Positions 28,815-38,015 are shown, counted from the stretch's first letter. The stretch: DNA of 64,000 nt from Paenibacillus phyllosphaerae (GCF_014192105.1 NZ_JACHXK010000002.1:245380-309379), one strand, 5' to 3'. Program-made: numbers and translations. The notes: generated from the sequence alone by a model not told the origin.

Positions 28815-28961
28815 CCTAATGTTCCCCTTTCGCTCGAGTATCTACTTTGACTACATTACTTACGCTGCTCGTGCCGATTGGATGCAAAAATAAAATTGGA
28901 CATAACCTCCCTATTATGAACATACATCATTCATATAAGTCATTTGGACAGGAGGGTATCA

Positions 28962-29627
28962 TTGGACAGCCTCATAACTTTTATCGAAATCGTCTTTATT
29001 AACATTCTGCTGAGCGGGGATAACGCTGTCGTTATTGCGCTGGCTGCACAGCAGCTTCCGAAGGAACAACGCAAGAAGGCGGTATGGTGGGGAGCGGGAG
29101 CGGCCGTTGGGCTGCGCTGCTTGCTGACGTTTATTGCGATTACGCTGCTCGAGCTTCCTTTCATTCAGATTGCGGGCGCGCTTATGCTGTTCATCATTGC
29201 GGTGAAGCTGGTTACCGATGCGGCCGGGGGAGACGCCTTAGATGACTCCAAACACGTCCGCAAAGCCGGTTCGCTCGGACAGGCTGTCAGGACCATCATT
29301 GCGGCGGACTTCATTATGAGTCTGGATAATGTGCTGGCCATTGCCGCCATCGCAGAAGGGGAACCGATTCTCATTTTCCTCGGGATCGCGATCAGCATTC
29401 CGATGATTATCTGGGGAAGCCAGCTGCTCAGCAAACTTCTGCTCAAATATCCGGTGCTTGTCTATCTCGGCGGGGGGTTATTAGGCTTTGCCGCCGGCGA
29501 AATGTTCGTTCACGACCCGGTGCTTAGCCGAGTTACCTTCTCCGGCATGAATACTCTAACGGAAGCGCTGCCCGTATTATGCGTGCCGCTGGTCATCGTT
29601 GTCGCATTGCTTCGTCTTCGAAGATGA
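28962..29627 (+). CDS. TerC family integral membrane protein (paralogue 2)
   Basis: A 221-residue TerC-family protein, related to but clearly different from its divergent neighbour. It carries NILLSGDNAVVIALAAQQLP (about 14-33) and MSLDNVLAIAAIAEGEP near 125-140. It resembles the B. subtilis YjbE-type subgroup (shorter N-terminus). Manganese export is the family role. The TTG at 28962 has GGAGGG five to six bases upstream; an in-frame TTG at 28944 lacks a site. Confidence 0.88.
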   Translation: MDSLITFIEIVFINILLSGDNAVVIALAAQQLPKEQRKKAVWWGAGAAVGLRCLLTFIAITLLELPFIQIAGALMLFIIAVKLVTDAAGGDALDDSKHVRKAGSLGQAVRTIIAADFIMSLDNVLAIAAIAEGEPILIFLGIAISIPMIIWGSQLLSKLLLKYPVLVYLGGGLLGFAAGEMFVHDPVLSRVTFSGMNTLTEALPVLCVPLVIVVALLRLRR

Positions 29628-29805
29628 GGCCATGCGGCTTTTTTTTATATGTAAAAATGAAAAGCGTACTGGTTTTTTATCTGTCGTTCCATTACACTAT
29701 AATAATGACAAGAAGAAACAAATTACGCTTGTTGATTAGCTCGCGTTACCAATCGCAAGGTTGGGAATGCAACACTCATTAAGCGTTGAGAGAAGGGAAG
29801 CTTGC

Positions 29806-30288
29806 ATGCCTGGAAATAAATCTGCGATCGGCATCTTATTTTTATTTGCCGGAGCGGTTATATTGCTCGGGAAGCTGGGTCTGTTCGCCTTTATCGGAAC
29901 GAATTTCTGGCCGTTGTTCGTCCTGATCCCCGGCATTCTGCTGCATGTTCTGTTTTTTGGACGGCTGCTGCCGACGGTAGTGCTCGTGCCGGGAGCGATT
30001 TTGACGGTCAGTGCCGTAATCTTTTTCTTCTGCATAGCATTCGGGTGGAATAACATGCAGTACCTGTGGCCGCTCTTTATCTTGGGGCTTGCGATCGGAT
30101 TGTATGAATATCATCTGTTCGAGATGTCTCATCCGAAAGTGGCGATGACGGCGGCAATCATACTGGCGCTCATAGCGGCATCATTCTTCGTCATGATGTT
30201 ATTCTGGGGCTTCGGTCTATACCTGATCGCAATTGCATTCCTTGCTGTTGGAGCGTGGCTGGTTACCGGCAGAAAATCCTACTGGTAG
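29806..30288 (+). CDS. LiaF/LiaI-like transmembrane protein, function unknown
   Basis: A 160-residue protein made of five or six hydrophobic segments with short turns (GKLGLFAFIGTNFWPLFVLIPG; YLWPLFILGLAIG). This is the pattern of the LiaI/LiaF-like transmembrane region found in envelope-stress proteins. No soluble LiaF domain is present. The ATG at 29806 has AGAAGGGA seven bases upstream. TATAAT at 29698-29703 may be its -10, but no good -35 is seen. Confidence 0.7.
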   Translation: MPGNKSAIGILFLFAGAVILLGKLGLFAFIGTNFWPLFVLIPGILLHVLFFGRLLPTVVLVPGAILTVSAVIFFFCIAFGWNNMQYLWPLFILGLAIGLYEYHLFEMSHPKVAMTAAIILALIAASFFVMMLFWGFGLYLIAIAFLAVGAWLVTGRKSYW

Positions 30289-30357
30289 TCGCCGCTTAAT
30301 ACTTGCATCAGGCGCAAGAGGTAAGTAAACAAAATAGAATTTGGAGTGGATAAGAAC

Positions 30358-32199
30358 ATGCAAGCAAGACAAAACATTCGGAACATCGCGATCATTGCCC
30401 ACGTTGACCATGGCAAAACGACCCTCGTAGACAAGCTGCTGCAGCAATCGGGTACGTTCCGTGAGAACGAGGCTGTACAAGAAAGAGCGATGGACTCGAA
30501 TGATCTGGAACGCGAACGCGGCATTACGATTCTCGCGAAGAACACAGCCATCACGTACAAAGACTATCTGATCAACATCGTCGATACACCGGGACACGCC
30601 GACTTCGGCGGCGAGGTTGAGCGGATTATGAAAATGGTTGACGGCGTATTGCTCGTCGTAGACGCGTTCGAAGGCTGTATGCCGCAAACGAAGTTCGTGC
30701 TTCGCAAGGCGCTGGAACATCAATTGACGCCGATCGTAGTATTGAACAAAATCGACCGTCCTAACGCACGTCCTTCCGAAGTTGTCGATGAGGTTCTTGA
30801 CCTGTTCATCGAGCTGGGTGCGAATGACGAACAACTCGAATTCCCTGTCGTATACGCGTCCGCGCTGATGGGTACTTCCAGTAAAGAACCAGAGACGCAA
30901 GACGAGAACATGGAAGCGATCTATGAGACGATCGTGAGCCACATTCCTTCGCCAACGGAGAGCGTGGAAGATCCGCTTCAATTCCTCGTTACGCTGCTCG
31001 ATTATAACGAATATCTCGGCCGCATTGCGATCGGCCGCGTCAACCGCGGTATCATCCGCCAAGGGCAACCGGTTGCGGTTATGACACGCGAAGGCGCAAC
31101 GAAGCAAGCGCGGATCGAGAAGCTGTTCGGCTTCCAAGGTCTGAAGCGCGTTGAAGTTGAAGAAGCGGGCGCAGGCGATATCGTGGCGATTGCCGGTATT
31201 AAAGAAATCAACATCGGCGAGACGATTGCAGATCCAGCGAACCCAGAAGCGCTGCCGGTTCTGAAGATTGACGAGCCTACGCTCCAGATGACGTTCCTCG
31301 TCAACAACAGCCCGTTCGCGGGCCGCGAAGGCAAGTGGGTTACTTCCCGCAAGCTGCGTGAGCGTCTGTACAAGGAGTTGGAAACTGACGTTGCGCTGCG
31401 CGTCGAAGAGACCGACAGCCCGGATGCTTTCGTCGTATCCGGACGCGGCGAGCTTCACCTCGGCATCCTGATCGAGAATATGCGCCGTGAAGGTTACGAG
31501 CTTCAAGTTTCCAAGCCTGAAGTTATCATTAAAGAAATCGACGGCTCCAAAATGGAACCGTACGAGCGTCTTATCATCGACGTACCGGAAGAAAGCACAG
31601 GCGCTGTTATGGAGAGCCTTGGAACACGCAAAGCCGAGATGGTGAACATGGTCAACAACGGAACGGGCCAAGTTCGTCTGGAGTTCATCATTCCTGCGCG
31701 CGGCCTGATCGGCTACCGCACGCACTTCCTGACGCTGACGCGCGGCTACGGCATCATGAACCATGCGTTCGACAGCTACGGTCCTCTTGCGGGCGCATCT
31801 GTCGGCGGCCGTCACCAAGGCGTTCTGGTCTCGAGCGAGAACGGAACATCGACGTTCTACGGCATGATGTCCGTTGAAGACCGCGGCCTGCTGTTCATGG
31901 AGCCGGGTACGGAAGTATATGAAGGCATGATCGTCGGTGAGCATAACCGCGATACCGATATTATCGTCAACATCTGCAAAGAGAAGCAGCTGACCAACAT
32001 CCGTTCGGCGACGAAGGACGATACCGTTCGTCTGAAAACGCCAGTGCTGTTCTCCCTGGAGCAGGCGCTCGAATACTTGAACGATGATGAATATTGCGAA
32101 GTGACGCCAAAATCGATTCGTCTTCGCAAAAAAATCTTGAACAAGAGCGAGCGGGAACGTGCCGAGAAACAACGTAAAATGGCACAAGCAAACGCATAA
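30358..32199 (+). CDS. typA: Ribosome-associated GTPase TypA/BipA
   Basis: Translational GTPase of 613 residues, needed for growth at low temperature and large-subunit assembly. GTPase G1 is AHVDHGKT (14-21), G2 includes ERGITI, G3 is [10 protein letters not shown] and G4 [13 protein letters not shown]-like domains III and V and the BipA-specific C-terminal domain follow. The ATG at 30358 has GGAGTGGA seven bases upstream. The antisense 699-residue open frame across it is a shadow. In B. subtilis typA (ylaG) also precedes ylaH. Confidence 0.97.
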   Translation: MQARQNIRNIAIIAHVDHGKTTLVDKLLQQSGTFRENEAVQERAMDSNDLERERGITILAKNTAITYKDYLINIVDTPGHADFGGEVERIMKMVDGVLLVVDAFEGCMPQTKFVLRKALEHQLTPIVVLNKIDRPNARPSEVVDEVLDLFIELGANDEQLEFPVVYASALMGTSSKEPETQDENMEAIYETIVSHIPSPTESVEDPLQFLVTLLDYNEYLGRIAIGRVNRGIIRQGQPVAVMTREGATKQARIEKLFGFQGLKRVEVEEAGAGDIVAIAGIKEINIGETIADPANPEALPVLKIDEPTLQMTFLVNNSPFAGREGKWVTSRKLRERLYKELETDVALRVEETDSPDAFVVSGRGELHLGILIENMRREGYELQVSKPEVIIKEIDGSKMEPYERLIIDVPEESTGAVMESLGTRKAEMVNMVNNGTGQVRLEFIIPARGLIGYRTHFLTLTRGYGIMNHAFDSYGPLAGASVGGRHQGVLVSSENGTSTFYGMMSVEDRGLLFMEPGTEVYEGMIVGEHNRDTDIIVNICKEKQLTNIRSATKDDTVRLKTPVLFSLEQALEYLNDDEYCEVTPKSIRLRKKILNKSERERAEKQRKMAQANA

Positions 32200-32213
32200 G
32201 CGAAAAACTTTTG

Positions 32214-32256
32214 GCCTCGAGCTGTCGTCTATTAAATTAGACGCGCATCTCGAGGC
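32214..32256 (+). repeat. Inverted repeat after typA without a T tract
   Basis: GCCTCGAG (32214-32221) pairs with CTCGAGGC (32249-32256); an inner GTCTA/TAGAC stem surrounds an AT loop. No T run follows, so it may act as an RNA stabiliser or weak attenuator rather than a standard terminator. Confidence 0.55.
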
Positions 32257-32318
32257 TAATGACGTTCTAACGCGATGAAGGAGCCCATTACACTTCGCCC
32301 TGAGAGGAGCTATCAACC

Positions 32319-32639
32319 GTGCAAAGCTGGTTACACGACCATCCGGTTATCTCGTATATCCTCATATTAGCTTTTGTCATCTATATTTTTAACAATGTGT
32401 TTCGGGTGCAGCGTCTGCCCATTCTGAAGGAAATTCTGGTTCATCTGATCATGGCGATCGGATCTTTCGTCCTCTGGATACTGCAGTATGACTTGCTTCC
32501 GATCGTGCAATGTATGGCCGTCGCTGTGGGCATGATGATGATGCTTCGTGGTCGTCAGCTATATGACAAGTGGAAGAACAAGAAGAACCCGGTCCAGCCG
32601 GAGCAGGAGAGCAACAAGGCGGTATTCGAGAACAAGTAA
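32319..32639 (+). CDS. ylaH: YlaH-like membrane protein
   Basis: A 106-residue protein with three hydrophobic helices (about 10-28, 40-58, 60-78) and a charged C-terminal tail. Sequence pattern (WLHDHPVISYILILAFVIYI; RLPILKEILVHLIMAIGSF) and location directly after typA match YlaH of B. subtilis. Function unknown. It starts with GTG, preceded by GAGAGGAGC about nine bases upstream. Confidence 0.85.
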   Translation: MQSWLHDHPVISYILILAFVIYIFNNVFRVQRLPILKEILVHLIMAIGSFVLWILQYDLLPIVQCMAVAVGMMMMLRGRQLYDKWKNKKNPVQPEQESNKAVFENK

Positions 32640-32681
32640 TGCACCTTACGGTCAGACATGTAAACGCTTCTAGAGGAAAGG

Positions 32682-32969
32682 ATGCGGGTAGCGATGCGTC
32701 TGGAGGATGCTTTGTTTAATTGGCTGCAAATTACGGTCGTAGCAGAAGCAAGACCCGATGATCGCGCGGCGGTTGATACTTGCGCCTTCTTCAGTCAGCT
32801 GCTTCATGAGGATCATGCCATTACAGAGCTGCGGGTTGAACGGACGGATGAGACGATGATTCATATCCGATACGTGCAAGGCGGCCGCTCTAAACTTCAC
32901 ATGTTCGACAGGGAGGCTGGCGAGCAGCTGCTGGCCGACATTAACTCGAATCCGAAATACAATGAATAA
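32682..32969 (+). CDS. Small soluble conserved protein, function unknown
   Basis: A 95-residue protein: an N-terminal helix (RLEDALFNWLQI), then VVAEARPDDRAAVDTCAFFSQ, and a mixed alpha/beta C-terminus with strands around TELRVERTDETMIHIRYV. I do not recognise a named family; it may belong to the yla group by position. ATG at 32682 lies five bases after GAGG; an ATG at 32694 is an alternative. The LCP gene starts 11 bp after its stop, so they are likely cotranscribed. Confidence 0.7.
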   Translation: MRVAMRLEDALFNWLQITVVAEARPDDRAAVDTCAFFSQLLHEDHAITELRVERTDETMIHIRYVQGGRSKLHMFDREAGEQLLADINSNPKYNE

Positions 32970-32980
32970 AGGTGGATATG

Positions 32981-34012
32981 ATGAGCAATCAGACATCGAT
33001 GACATCCCGAAGCAAGCGCTCAGGATCACCTAAGCGTCCCAAGCGAGGCGTGATTTGGTTTCGCCGGTTTATGGTTCTGCTGCTAGTCTTATTGATCGGT
33101 ATCGCCGGTTACCTCGGATTTCTGTACAAGAAATCAAAGGATGCGCTGCTGGTTGCCACAGCCGATGCAGAGCCGGGGATCGTCGTCCCAGCCGATCAAT
33201 CGGTTAAGGTAAAGCCGGTGGGGATCTTGCTGCTGGGCATGGATACGCGCAAGGAGACGGGCAGCCTAAATACGGATGTCATGATGGTCGCCGTATTGAA
33301 TCCGAAGACGAAGACCTCTGCGGTCGTTTCCATCCCGCGCGATACGAAGATCGAGCTCGATGGCTATAAGAGCCGCAAAGCCAACGCGTACTATGCCAAG
33401 TTCCGCGCTCAAGGTACGGCGGACGGCATGAGCGTCAAGGAAGCGGATAAATACGCCAAGCAGGAAGTGCGCGAGATGCTCGGCAAATATTTTGGCATCG
33501 ATATCACCTATACGGCAACAATCAACTTTCAAGGCTTCGTCGACGTGGTCGATGCGCTTGGCGGAGTGCCCGTTGATGTCGACATGGATATGCACTACAT
33601 AGACAATGCCGACGGTACGGAGATCGACTTGGATAAGGGGCACCAGACGCTCGATGGCGATCAGGCGCTTGATTTTGTCCGTTACCGGAAGTCCAACGAC
33701 GGAACGAACATGTCCAGCGATTTTGACCGCAACAAGCGTCAAAGCGAAGTGCTCGGGGCGATTGCCGATAAGATGAAGTCGCTCTCCGGCGTCGCTAAGC
33801 TCGGCAATGTCATCGAGGCGGTCGGCAACAATATGCGCATGGATCTTCCGGCGAGTGAAGTGGAGAATCTGATGAAGACCTACTTCCAGATGGGCAAATC
33901 GGATATTCAATTCAGCGCGCTGGAGGGAACATGGCGCAGTCCGTACGTTCGCGTGAACGAGGACAGTTTACAAAAAGCCAAAGAGATTCTGCAGGCAAAA
34001 CTGGCTGAATGA
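32981..34012 (+). CDS. LytR-CpsA-Psr family wall polymer transferase
   Basis: A 343-residue LCP protein that attaches teichoic acids or related glycopolymers to peptidoglycan on the outer face of the membrane. It has a basic cytoplasmic N-terminus (1-30), one transmembrane helix (about 31-48), and an extracytoplasmic LCP domain. Family residues for the polyprenyl-phosphate and metal site are visible: LLGMDTR, NTDVMMV, and SIPRDTKIEL with R120 and D121. RYRKSNDGTNMSSDFDRNKRQ (written in two parts in the protein near 230-250) carries the conserved basic residues. The ATG at 32981 fits AAAGGTGG. Confidence 0.93.
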   Translation: MSNQTSMTSRSKRSGSPKRPKRGVIWFRRFMVLLLVLLIGIAGYLGFLYKKSKDALLVATADAEPGIVVPADQSVKVKPVGILLLGMDTRKETGSLNTDVMMVAVLNPKTKTSAVVSIPRDTKIELDGYKSRKANAYYAKFRAQGTADGMSVKEADKYAKQEVREMLGKYFGIDITYTATINFQGFVDVVDALGGVPVDVDMDMHYIDNADGTEIDLDKGHQTLDGDQALDFVRYRKSNDGTNMSSDFDRNKRQSEVLGAIADKMKSLSGVAKLGNVIEAVGNNMRMDLPASEVENLMKTYFQMGKSDIQFSALEGTWRSPYVRVNEDSLQKAKEILQAKLAE

Positions 34013-34036
34013 CGGTGGTAGATGTTCCCTTGCTTG

Positions 34037-34045
34037 TGCTATAAT
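34037..34045 (+). promoter_or_regulatory. Extended -10 promoter
   Basis: TGCTATAAT is a perfect extended -10 element; no good -35 is visible 17 bases upstream, as is common for this type. It should drive the 104-residue orphan starting at 34093. Confidence 0.6.
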
Positions 34046-34092
34046 AAATGCACCGTAGTATCCATGATACTTTGTACAAGGAGGCCATGCGG

Positions 34093-34407
34093 ATGACAGA
34101 ATTCATCGCAGCTCGTTCCGACAATACATTGAATCCGTGGTCGACCTCTTCCATGTCGCTGCTTCGTCTATTCAAGGGCGCTGGCGGTGGTTCGAATGGC
34201 CTTGCGAAGACATGGATGGATACGGTGAAGGCAGGCAAGCTGCGTTTCATGTTGCCGGCGTTCGATCACCTGAAATTCGGTGCAATGCTACCTCTGGTTG
34301 CGGGCGGGCTGTGCTTGTCCCAACTGCCTGAAGATGGACAATTGGATACCAAATCGGCCGCAGACAAGCAAGAAGGACAAGTGTGCCGCTATATGAGAAA
34401 AGCCTAG
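34093..34407 (+). CDS. Orphan small protein, function unknown
   Basis: A 104-residue protein I do not recognise. It starts MTEFIAARSDN, has a Ser/Gly-rich stretch (SMSLLRLFKGAGGGSNGLA) and one hydrophobic patch (FGAMLPLVAGGLCLSQL, about 67-83), and ends polar and basic. ATG at 34093 sits eight bases after AAGGAGG. Its own extended -10 promoter and its own terminator make it a compact single-gene unit, which favours a real gene. Confidence 0.65.
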   Translation: MTEFIAARSDNTLNPWSTSSMSLLRLFKGAGGGSNGLAKTWMDTVKAGKLRFMLPAFDHLKFGAMLPLVAGGLCLSQLPEDGQLDTKSAADKQEGQVCRYMRKA

Positions 34408-34428
34408 TGATTGGATCACTAGGCTTTT
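34397..34428. terminator. Bidirectional terminator
   Basis: AAAGCCTAGTGAT (34397-34409) pairs perfectly with ATCACTAGGCTTTTT (34413-34427). It includes the stop codon of the orphan gene and can also end the convergent ylaJ transcript. Confidence 0.88.
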
Positions 34429-34456
34429 TGTGTCTCAAGCGGCATGCAAGCATGCT

Positions 34457-35002
34457 CTATAAATGGGTATTCATTTGCTTCGGCTTATCGTCCACCGATC
34501 TGGTCTTCTCGGGAACGGTGTCGCGAGGCAGTTGCGGCACGATGCGACCGATGATGTCCGCCATTTCTTCAGCGAAGCCGGCCATCGGACGACCGCGGCG
34601 CATATCGGCCTGAATCTCGCGAAGGCGGTCGGCCAAATCCATATCAGCCGTTACGATGGCATCTACGCCGTAAGGATCCTTCCGGAATGCTTCGGCGACT
34701 GCATACTTAATTGTGCCGACGCGGGAACGCTCCAGCTTGCCGTCCACATCGATCCCGACGACTGCCGTATTTTTAAACACAACGCAGTGAGCACCTTTTA
34801 CACCTGGTATTTGCGTAGCTAATTGCTCAAGATGCAATGCAACTTGTTTCGAACTGCTGATCACCTTTTCGCGCGGCGCACTTTGCTGCGCACGGATGCG
34901 GTTATCATTTTGCGGAGAGGGTGATGTCTTATTGCGGGCGACTGTACCGCAGCCTGTCGCCAGCAAGCAAAGGACCATAGCCGACACCAGCCATTTGCCC
35001 AT
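34457..35002 (-). CDS. ylaJ: YhcN/YlaJ family sporulation lipoprotein
   Basis: A spore-associated lipoprotein of 181 residues. The signal peptide MGKWLVSAMVLCLLATGC ends in a lipobox with the modified cysteine at residue 18. The YhcN/YlaJ domain follows (about 50-160), with AHCVVFKNTAVVGIDVDG and ADMDLADRLREIQADM blocks. GTG at 35011 is an alternative start three codons earlier. In B. subtilis ylaJ also lies beside ylaK, the next gene here, though here the two are divergent. Confidence 0.87.
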   Translation of the reverse strand: MGKWLVSAMVLCLLATGCGTVARNKTSPSPQNDNRIRAQQSAPREKVISSSKQVALHLEQLATQIPGVKGAHCVVFKNTAVVGIDVDGKLERSRVGTIKYAVAEAFRKDPYGVDAIVTADMDLADRLREIQADMRRGRPMAGFAEEMADIIGRIVPQLPRDTVPEKTRSVDDKPKQMNTHL

Positions 35003-35122
35003 GTTCGCCACCTGACCTTTCCTTTCCTAGTCGCGTTTCGTCTGTTCAAGCATAGTTTGCCGCATGGCAGGTACCGCTATGTATTCCTTTGAAACGAAAT
35101 TCCAACGCCAGGAGGGCTCACG

Positions 35123-36454
35123 ATGAAAAAAATATTCGTGCTCGATACCAACGTGCTGTTGCACGATCCGCAAGCGATCTACGCTTTTGACGATAATGAA
35201 GTGGTTATCCCCGCGGTGGTGTTGGAAGAGATTGATTCGAAGAAAAGGCTAGCCGATGAGCTTGGCCGCAATGCCCGCTCTGTCTCCCGCTTGCTGGACG
35301 GCATGCGCGAGAATGGGCATTTGCACGAAGGCATAGAGCTCCGGGGCGGCGGGATCTTGAAGGTGGAACTGAACCACCGCAGCTTCGTCCGGGTACAGGA
35401 GATGTTCGGGGAGATGACCAACGACAACCGGATTCTGGCGGTCGCCCTGAATTATTATATCGAAGAGCAGGAGAAGACGGATCCGCGCGAGGTTGTGCTG
35501 GTTAGCAAGGACGTGCTGGTGCGGATTAAGGCTGACGTGCTGGGACTGGTCGCGCAAGATTATTTGTCCGATCGAGTCGTGCAGTCATCCGAAGTGTACG
35601 GCGGATATGTAACGCTGTTCGTGCACCCTTCGGTGATCGATGAATTCTACACCTACCGGTTCTTGACGATCAAATCGCTGCAGTTAACGACGCGGCTGCA
35701 TCCCAACGAATTCATCATTCTCCGCGATGAGATGGGCACGTCGAAGTCGGCGCTCTTGAAGGTCAGTCAAGACGGCGCAAGACTGGAGCCGCTCTACCTG
35801 AGCAATGACCCGGTATGGGGGATAACGGCGCGTAATGCGCAGCAACGGATGGCGCTTGAGCTTCTGCTCAACGATGATATCCCGCTCGTTACGTTGACGG
35901 GCAAAGCCGGCACGGGCAAGACGCTGCTTGCGCTAGCGGCAGGGCTGTTGAAGGTGGAGGATGAGCACAAGTACAAGAAGCTGTTGATCGCGCGGCCGGT
36001 CGTGCCGATGGGCAAGGATATCGGGTATTTGCCGGGTGAGAAGGAAGAGAAGTTACGGCCTTGGATGCAACCGATCTATGATAATCTGGAGTATTTGTTC
36101 GACACGAAGAAGTCAGGCGATATCGACAAAATTTTGATGGGTCTGGGCAGCATTCAGGTGGAAGCACTCACGTATATTCGCGGACGCTCCATCCCGGGAC
36201 AATTCATCATTATCGATGAAGCGCAGAACTTGACGCGGCATGAAGTCAAGACGATCGTATCGCGCGTGGGCGAAGGCAGTAAGATCGTGCTCATGGGGGA
36301 TCCTGAGCAGATCGACCATCCTTACCTGGACGCCGTCAGCAACGGCCTGACGCATATCGTCGAGCGCTTCAAGCAAGAGAGCATCAGCGGCCATATGACA
36401 TTGGAAAAAGGCGAACGCTCGAAGCTCGCCCAATTGGCTGCCGATCTGTTATAG
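35123..36454 (+). CDS. ylaK: PIN-PhoH fusion ATPase (PhoH2, YlaK)
   Basis: A 443-residue fusion of a PIN-type RNase domain and a PhoH ATPase, a type described as an ATP-dependent RNA helicase and RNase. The PIN domain (about 3-145) has the acidic residues D8 in VLDTNVLLHDP, E35-E36 and D101. The PhoH domain has Walker A GKAGTGKT (260-267) and Walker B FIIIDEAQN (361-369), with RPVVPMGKDIGYLPGEKEEK between. It corresponds to YlaK in the B. subtilis yla region. Confidence 0.94.
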   Translation: MKKIFVLDTNVLLHDPQAIYAFDDNEVVIPAVVLEEIDSKKRLADELGRNARSVSRLLDGMRENGHLHEGIELRGGGILKVELNHRSFVRVQEMFGEMTNDNRILAVALNYYIEEQEKTDPREVVLVSKDVLVRIKADVLGLVAQDYLSDRVVQSSEVYGGYVTLFVHPSVIDEFYTYRFLTIKSLQLTTRLHPNEFIILRDEMGTSKSALLKVSQDGARLEPLYLSNDPVWGITARNAQQRMALELLLNDDIPLVTLTGKAGTGKTLLALAAGLLKVEDEHKYKKLLIARPVVPMGKDIGYLPGEKEEKLRPWMQPIYDNLEYLFDTKKSGDIDKILMGLGSIQVEALTYIRGRSIPGQFIIIDEAQNLTRHEVKTIVSRVGEGSKIVLMGDPEQIDHPYLDAVSNGLTHIVERFKQESISGHMTLEKGERSKLAQLAADLL

Positions 36455-36616
36455 CCCTTATAACCTTCATCTGGAGAGCGGGATCAATCGGTCCATGCCG
36501 CCTGCCAAGTCTATAGACTTGAAACGGCAGACCAATGACCCGGAGCCCCACCTGCATCTTTACCCGAATCGGATAGCGCTGAATCGACAGCAGCTTATCC
36601 CGTTCGACTTTTCTGC

Positions 36617-36656
36617 CAGAAGAGCCGACAGTTATAGACTGTTGGCTCTTCTTCTG
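36617..36656 (+). terminator. Long hairpin, probable terminator after ylaK
   Basis: CAGAAGAGCCGACAG (36617-36631) pairs with CTGTTGGCTCTTCTTCTG (36639-36656) with one small bulge and a G-U pair. The following T tract is weak (CTGCTGTACC), so termination may be partial. Confidence 0.5.
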
Positions 36657-36702
36657 CTGTACCTCTGTAACAAAACGATAGGCGACAAGCCGGCTTCATC
36701 TT

Positions 36703-36711
36703 TGCTACAAT
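36703..36711 (+). promoter_or_regulatory. Extended -10 promoter candidate
   Basis: TGCTACAAT is an extended -10; GCGACA at 36682-36687 with an 18-base spacer is a weak -35. It lies 35 bp upstream of the binding-protein-like gene. Confidence 0.45.
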
Positions 36712-36745
36712 ACGGATAAACCAGTTGTGGGAAAGGGAGGAAGAA

Positions 36746-38014
36746 GTGGATCGCAGAAGAGTGGTTGTTGTCCTGTTAGGCGTGTTTACCGCATCTGTGG
36801 CACTTTTATTTCCGCTGTTTGCCGGAAATGGCCTGGTTGAGGAACCTTCCGAAGGCCGGACGAATGCCCAGCGACCTACCCAAGTGAACGAGGTTGACCA
36901 GCATATTGCGGTTCTTCACGTTACGCTCGCCGTCAATCCGTCGGAGTTTGACCATTGGACGGCGCGAACGGAGCTGTTCATGCAGCGCAATCCGGATGTG
37001 CAGGTGGTTCTTCGCAACGAGCAGCCAGAGGCAGCGGAACTTTGGTCCGATCAAGCGCAGCTAGGTTTAGCGAGTGATATTTATTTAATGGAGAATGAAC
37101 GCATCATTGATTTCGCCGTGAAAGGCTATTTGCGGCAGATGGATGACTTCTATACCGGCGACCGTCTTAACGAACAGTTGAAAGCGTTAACAGAATCTTT
37201 GAAATGGAACAATTCCATATGGGGCGTTCCGGTGGATGCGGACCCGTCCATTATCGTATGGCATAACGGGCTGCTTGCCCGAGCGGGGCTGAACCGTCCT
37301 CCGCGGAGCTATGAGGAATTGGTTGCGGTGACAGAGAAGCTGCTAACGGAAGATCCCTCCATCTCGCCCGTCGGAGTGGAGCTTCAGGATGGCCGAGCTG
37401 TTCAGACGTGGCTGGGGGCTTTTGCCGAGATAGGGGGTACCGTAAGGGACTTGGAGGCGTTGGACGGGAACGCGGTGAAACGGCTGCAGTACTTGACTAC
37501 GAACAGCAACGGCGCGGATTCCAATCGCCAGCTGGAAGAACGGCTACATACAGGGAAGCTGCTGTCCGCTGTGATGCCATGGTCGGAATACGTCCGGCTG
37601 TCGGCGGAACTTCACGCCCAATTGCGTATTGACGAAGAAGCGTCCCATTATATATGGACGGGAGGTCGCAGCTTTGTGGTGTCGTCGCAATCGGAGGAAC
37701 AGGAGGCGGCGCTGCGGTGGCTCGGGGCGATGACGGAATCGATCGAACAGCAGAGCCGCTATAGCGTAACGGGAAGGCTGCCGGCTCTTAATGCGATCTA
37801 CCGTAACCAGTATGACCGGGGGGACGTAGTGCTGCGCCCACCTTATACGATGTTGGCAGTGATGACGAAGGCTGCGTATTCGCCGGTACCGGACTGGTGG
37901 GCAAAATGGCAGCGCTGGTCATCCATGTGGCATCAGGTGGACAACAGCGGTCTGACTGAGGAAGGGGTGCAACGAATCGTTGCGCAATGGAATCAGTTCC
38001 TGGCTAAGTCTTAA
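36746..38014 (+). CDS. Solitary extracellular solute-binding-protein-like, membrane-anchored
   Basis: A 422-residue protein resembling sugar ABC transporter binding proteins (family 1). After RRR, a hydrophobic segment (about 5-25) acts as signal or anchor; no lipobox cysteine is present. The mature part shows ERIIDFAVKGYLRQMDDFY, WNNSIWGVPVDADPSIIVWH and LLARAGLNRPPRSYEEL, typical of these proteins. No permease or ATPase is nearby, so a sensory or orphan role is possible. GTG at 36746 follows GGGAGG; TTG at 36725 lacks a site. It ends one base from a convergent gene. Confidence 0.75.
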   Translation: MDRRRVVVVLLGVFTASVALLFPLFAGNGLVEEPSEGRTNAQRPTQVNEVDQHIAVLHVTLAVNPSEFDHWTARTELFMQRNPDVQVVLRNEQPEAAELWSDQAQLGLASDIYLMENERIIDFAVKGYLRQMDDFYTGDRLNEQLKALTESLKWNNSIWGVPVDADPSIIVWHNGLLARAGLNRPPRSYEELVAVTEKLLTEDPSISPVGVELQDGRAVQTWLGAFAEIGGTVRDLEALDGNAVKRLQYLTTNSNGADSNRQLEERLHTGKLLSAVMPWSEYVRLSAELHAQLRIDEEASHYIWTGGRSFVVSSQSEEQEAALRWLGAMTESIEQQSRYSVTGRLPALNAIYRNQYDRGDVVLRPPYTMLAVMTKAAYSPVPDWWAKWQRWSSMWHQVDNSGLTEEGVQRIVAQWNQFLAKS

Positions 38015-38015
38015 C

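Noticed and set aside
28815-28961. yybP-ykoY manganese riboswitch upstream of the TerC genes
   Set aside because: The gap is short and I could not find the conserved core of that riboswitch on either strand.
30217-32316. 699-residue open frame on the minus strand
   Set aside because: It lies wholly across typA in antisense. Composition (runs of Arg, His, Phe, Asp) is typical of a codon-bias shadow, and no ribosome binding site or family pattern is visible.
36495-36719. 74-residue frame between ylaK and the binding-protein-like gene
   Set aside because: It spans a long hairpin and a promoter and has no ribosome binding site.
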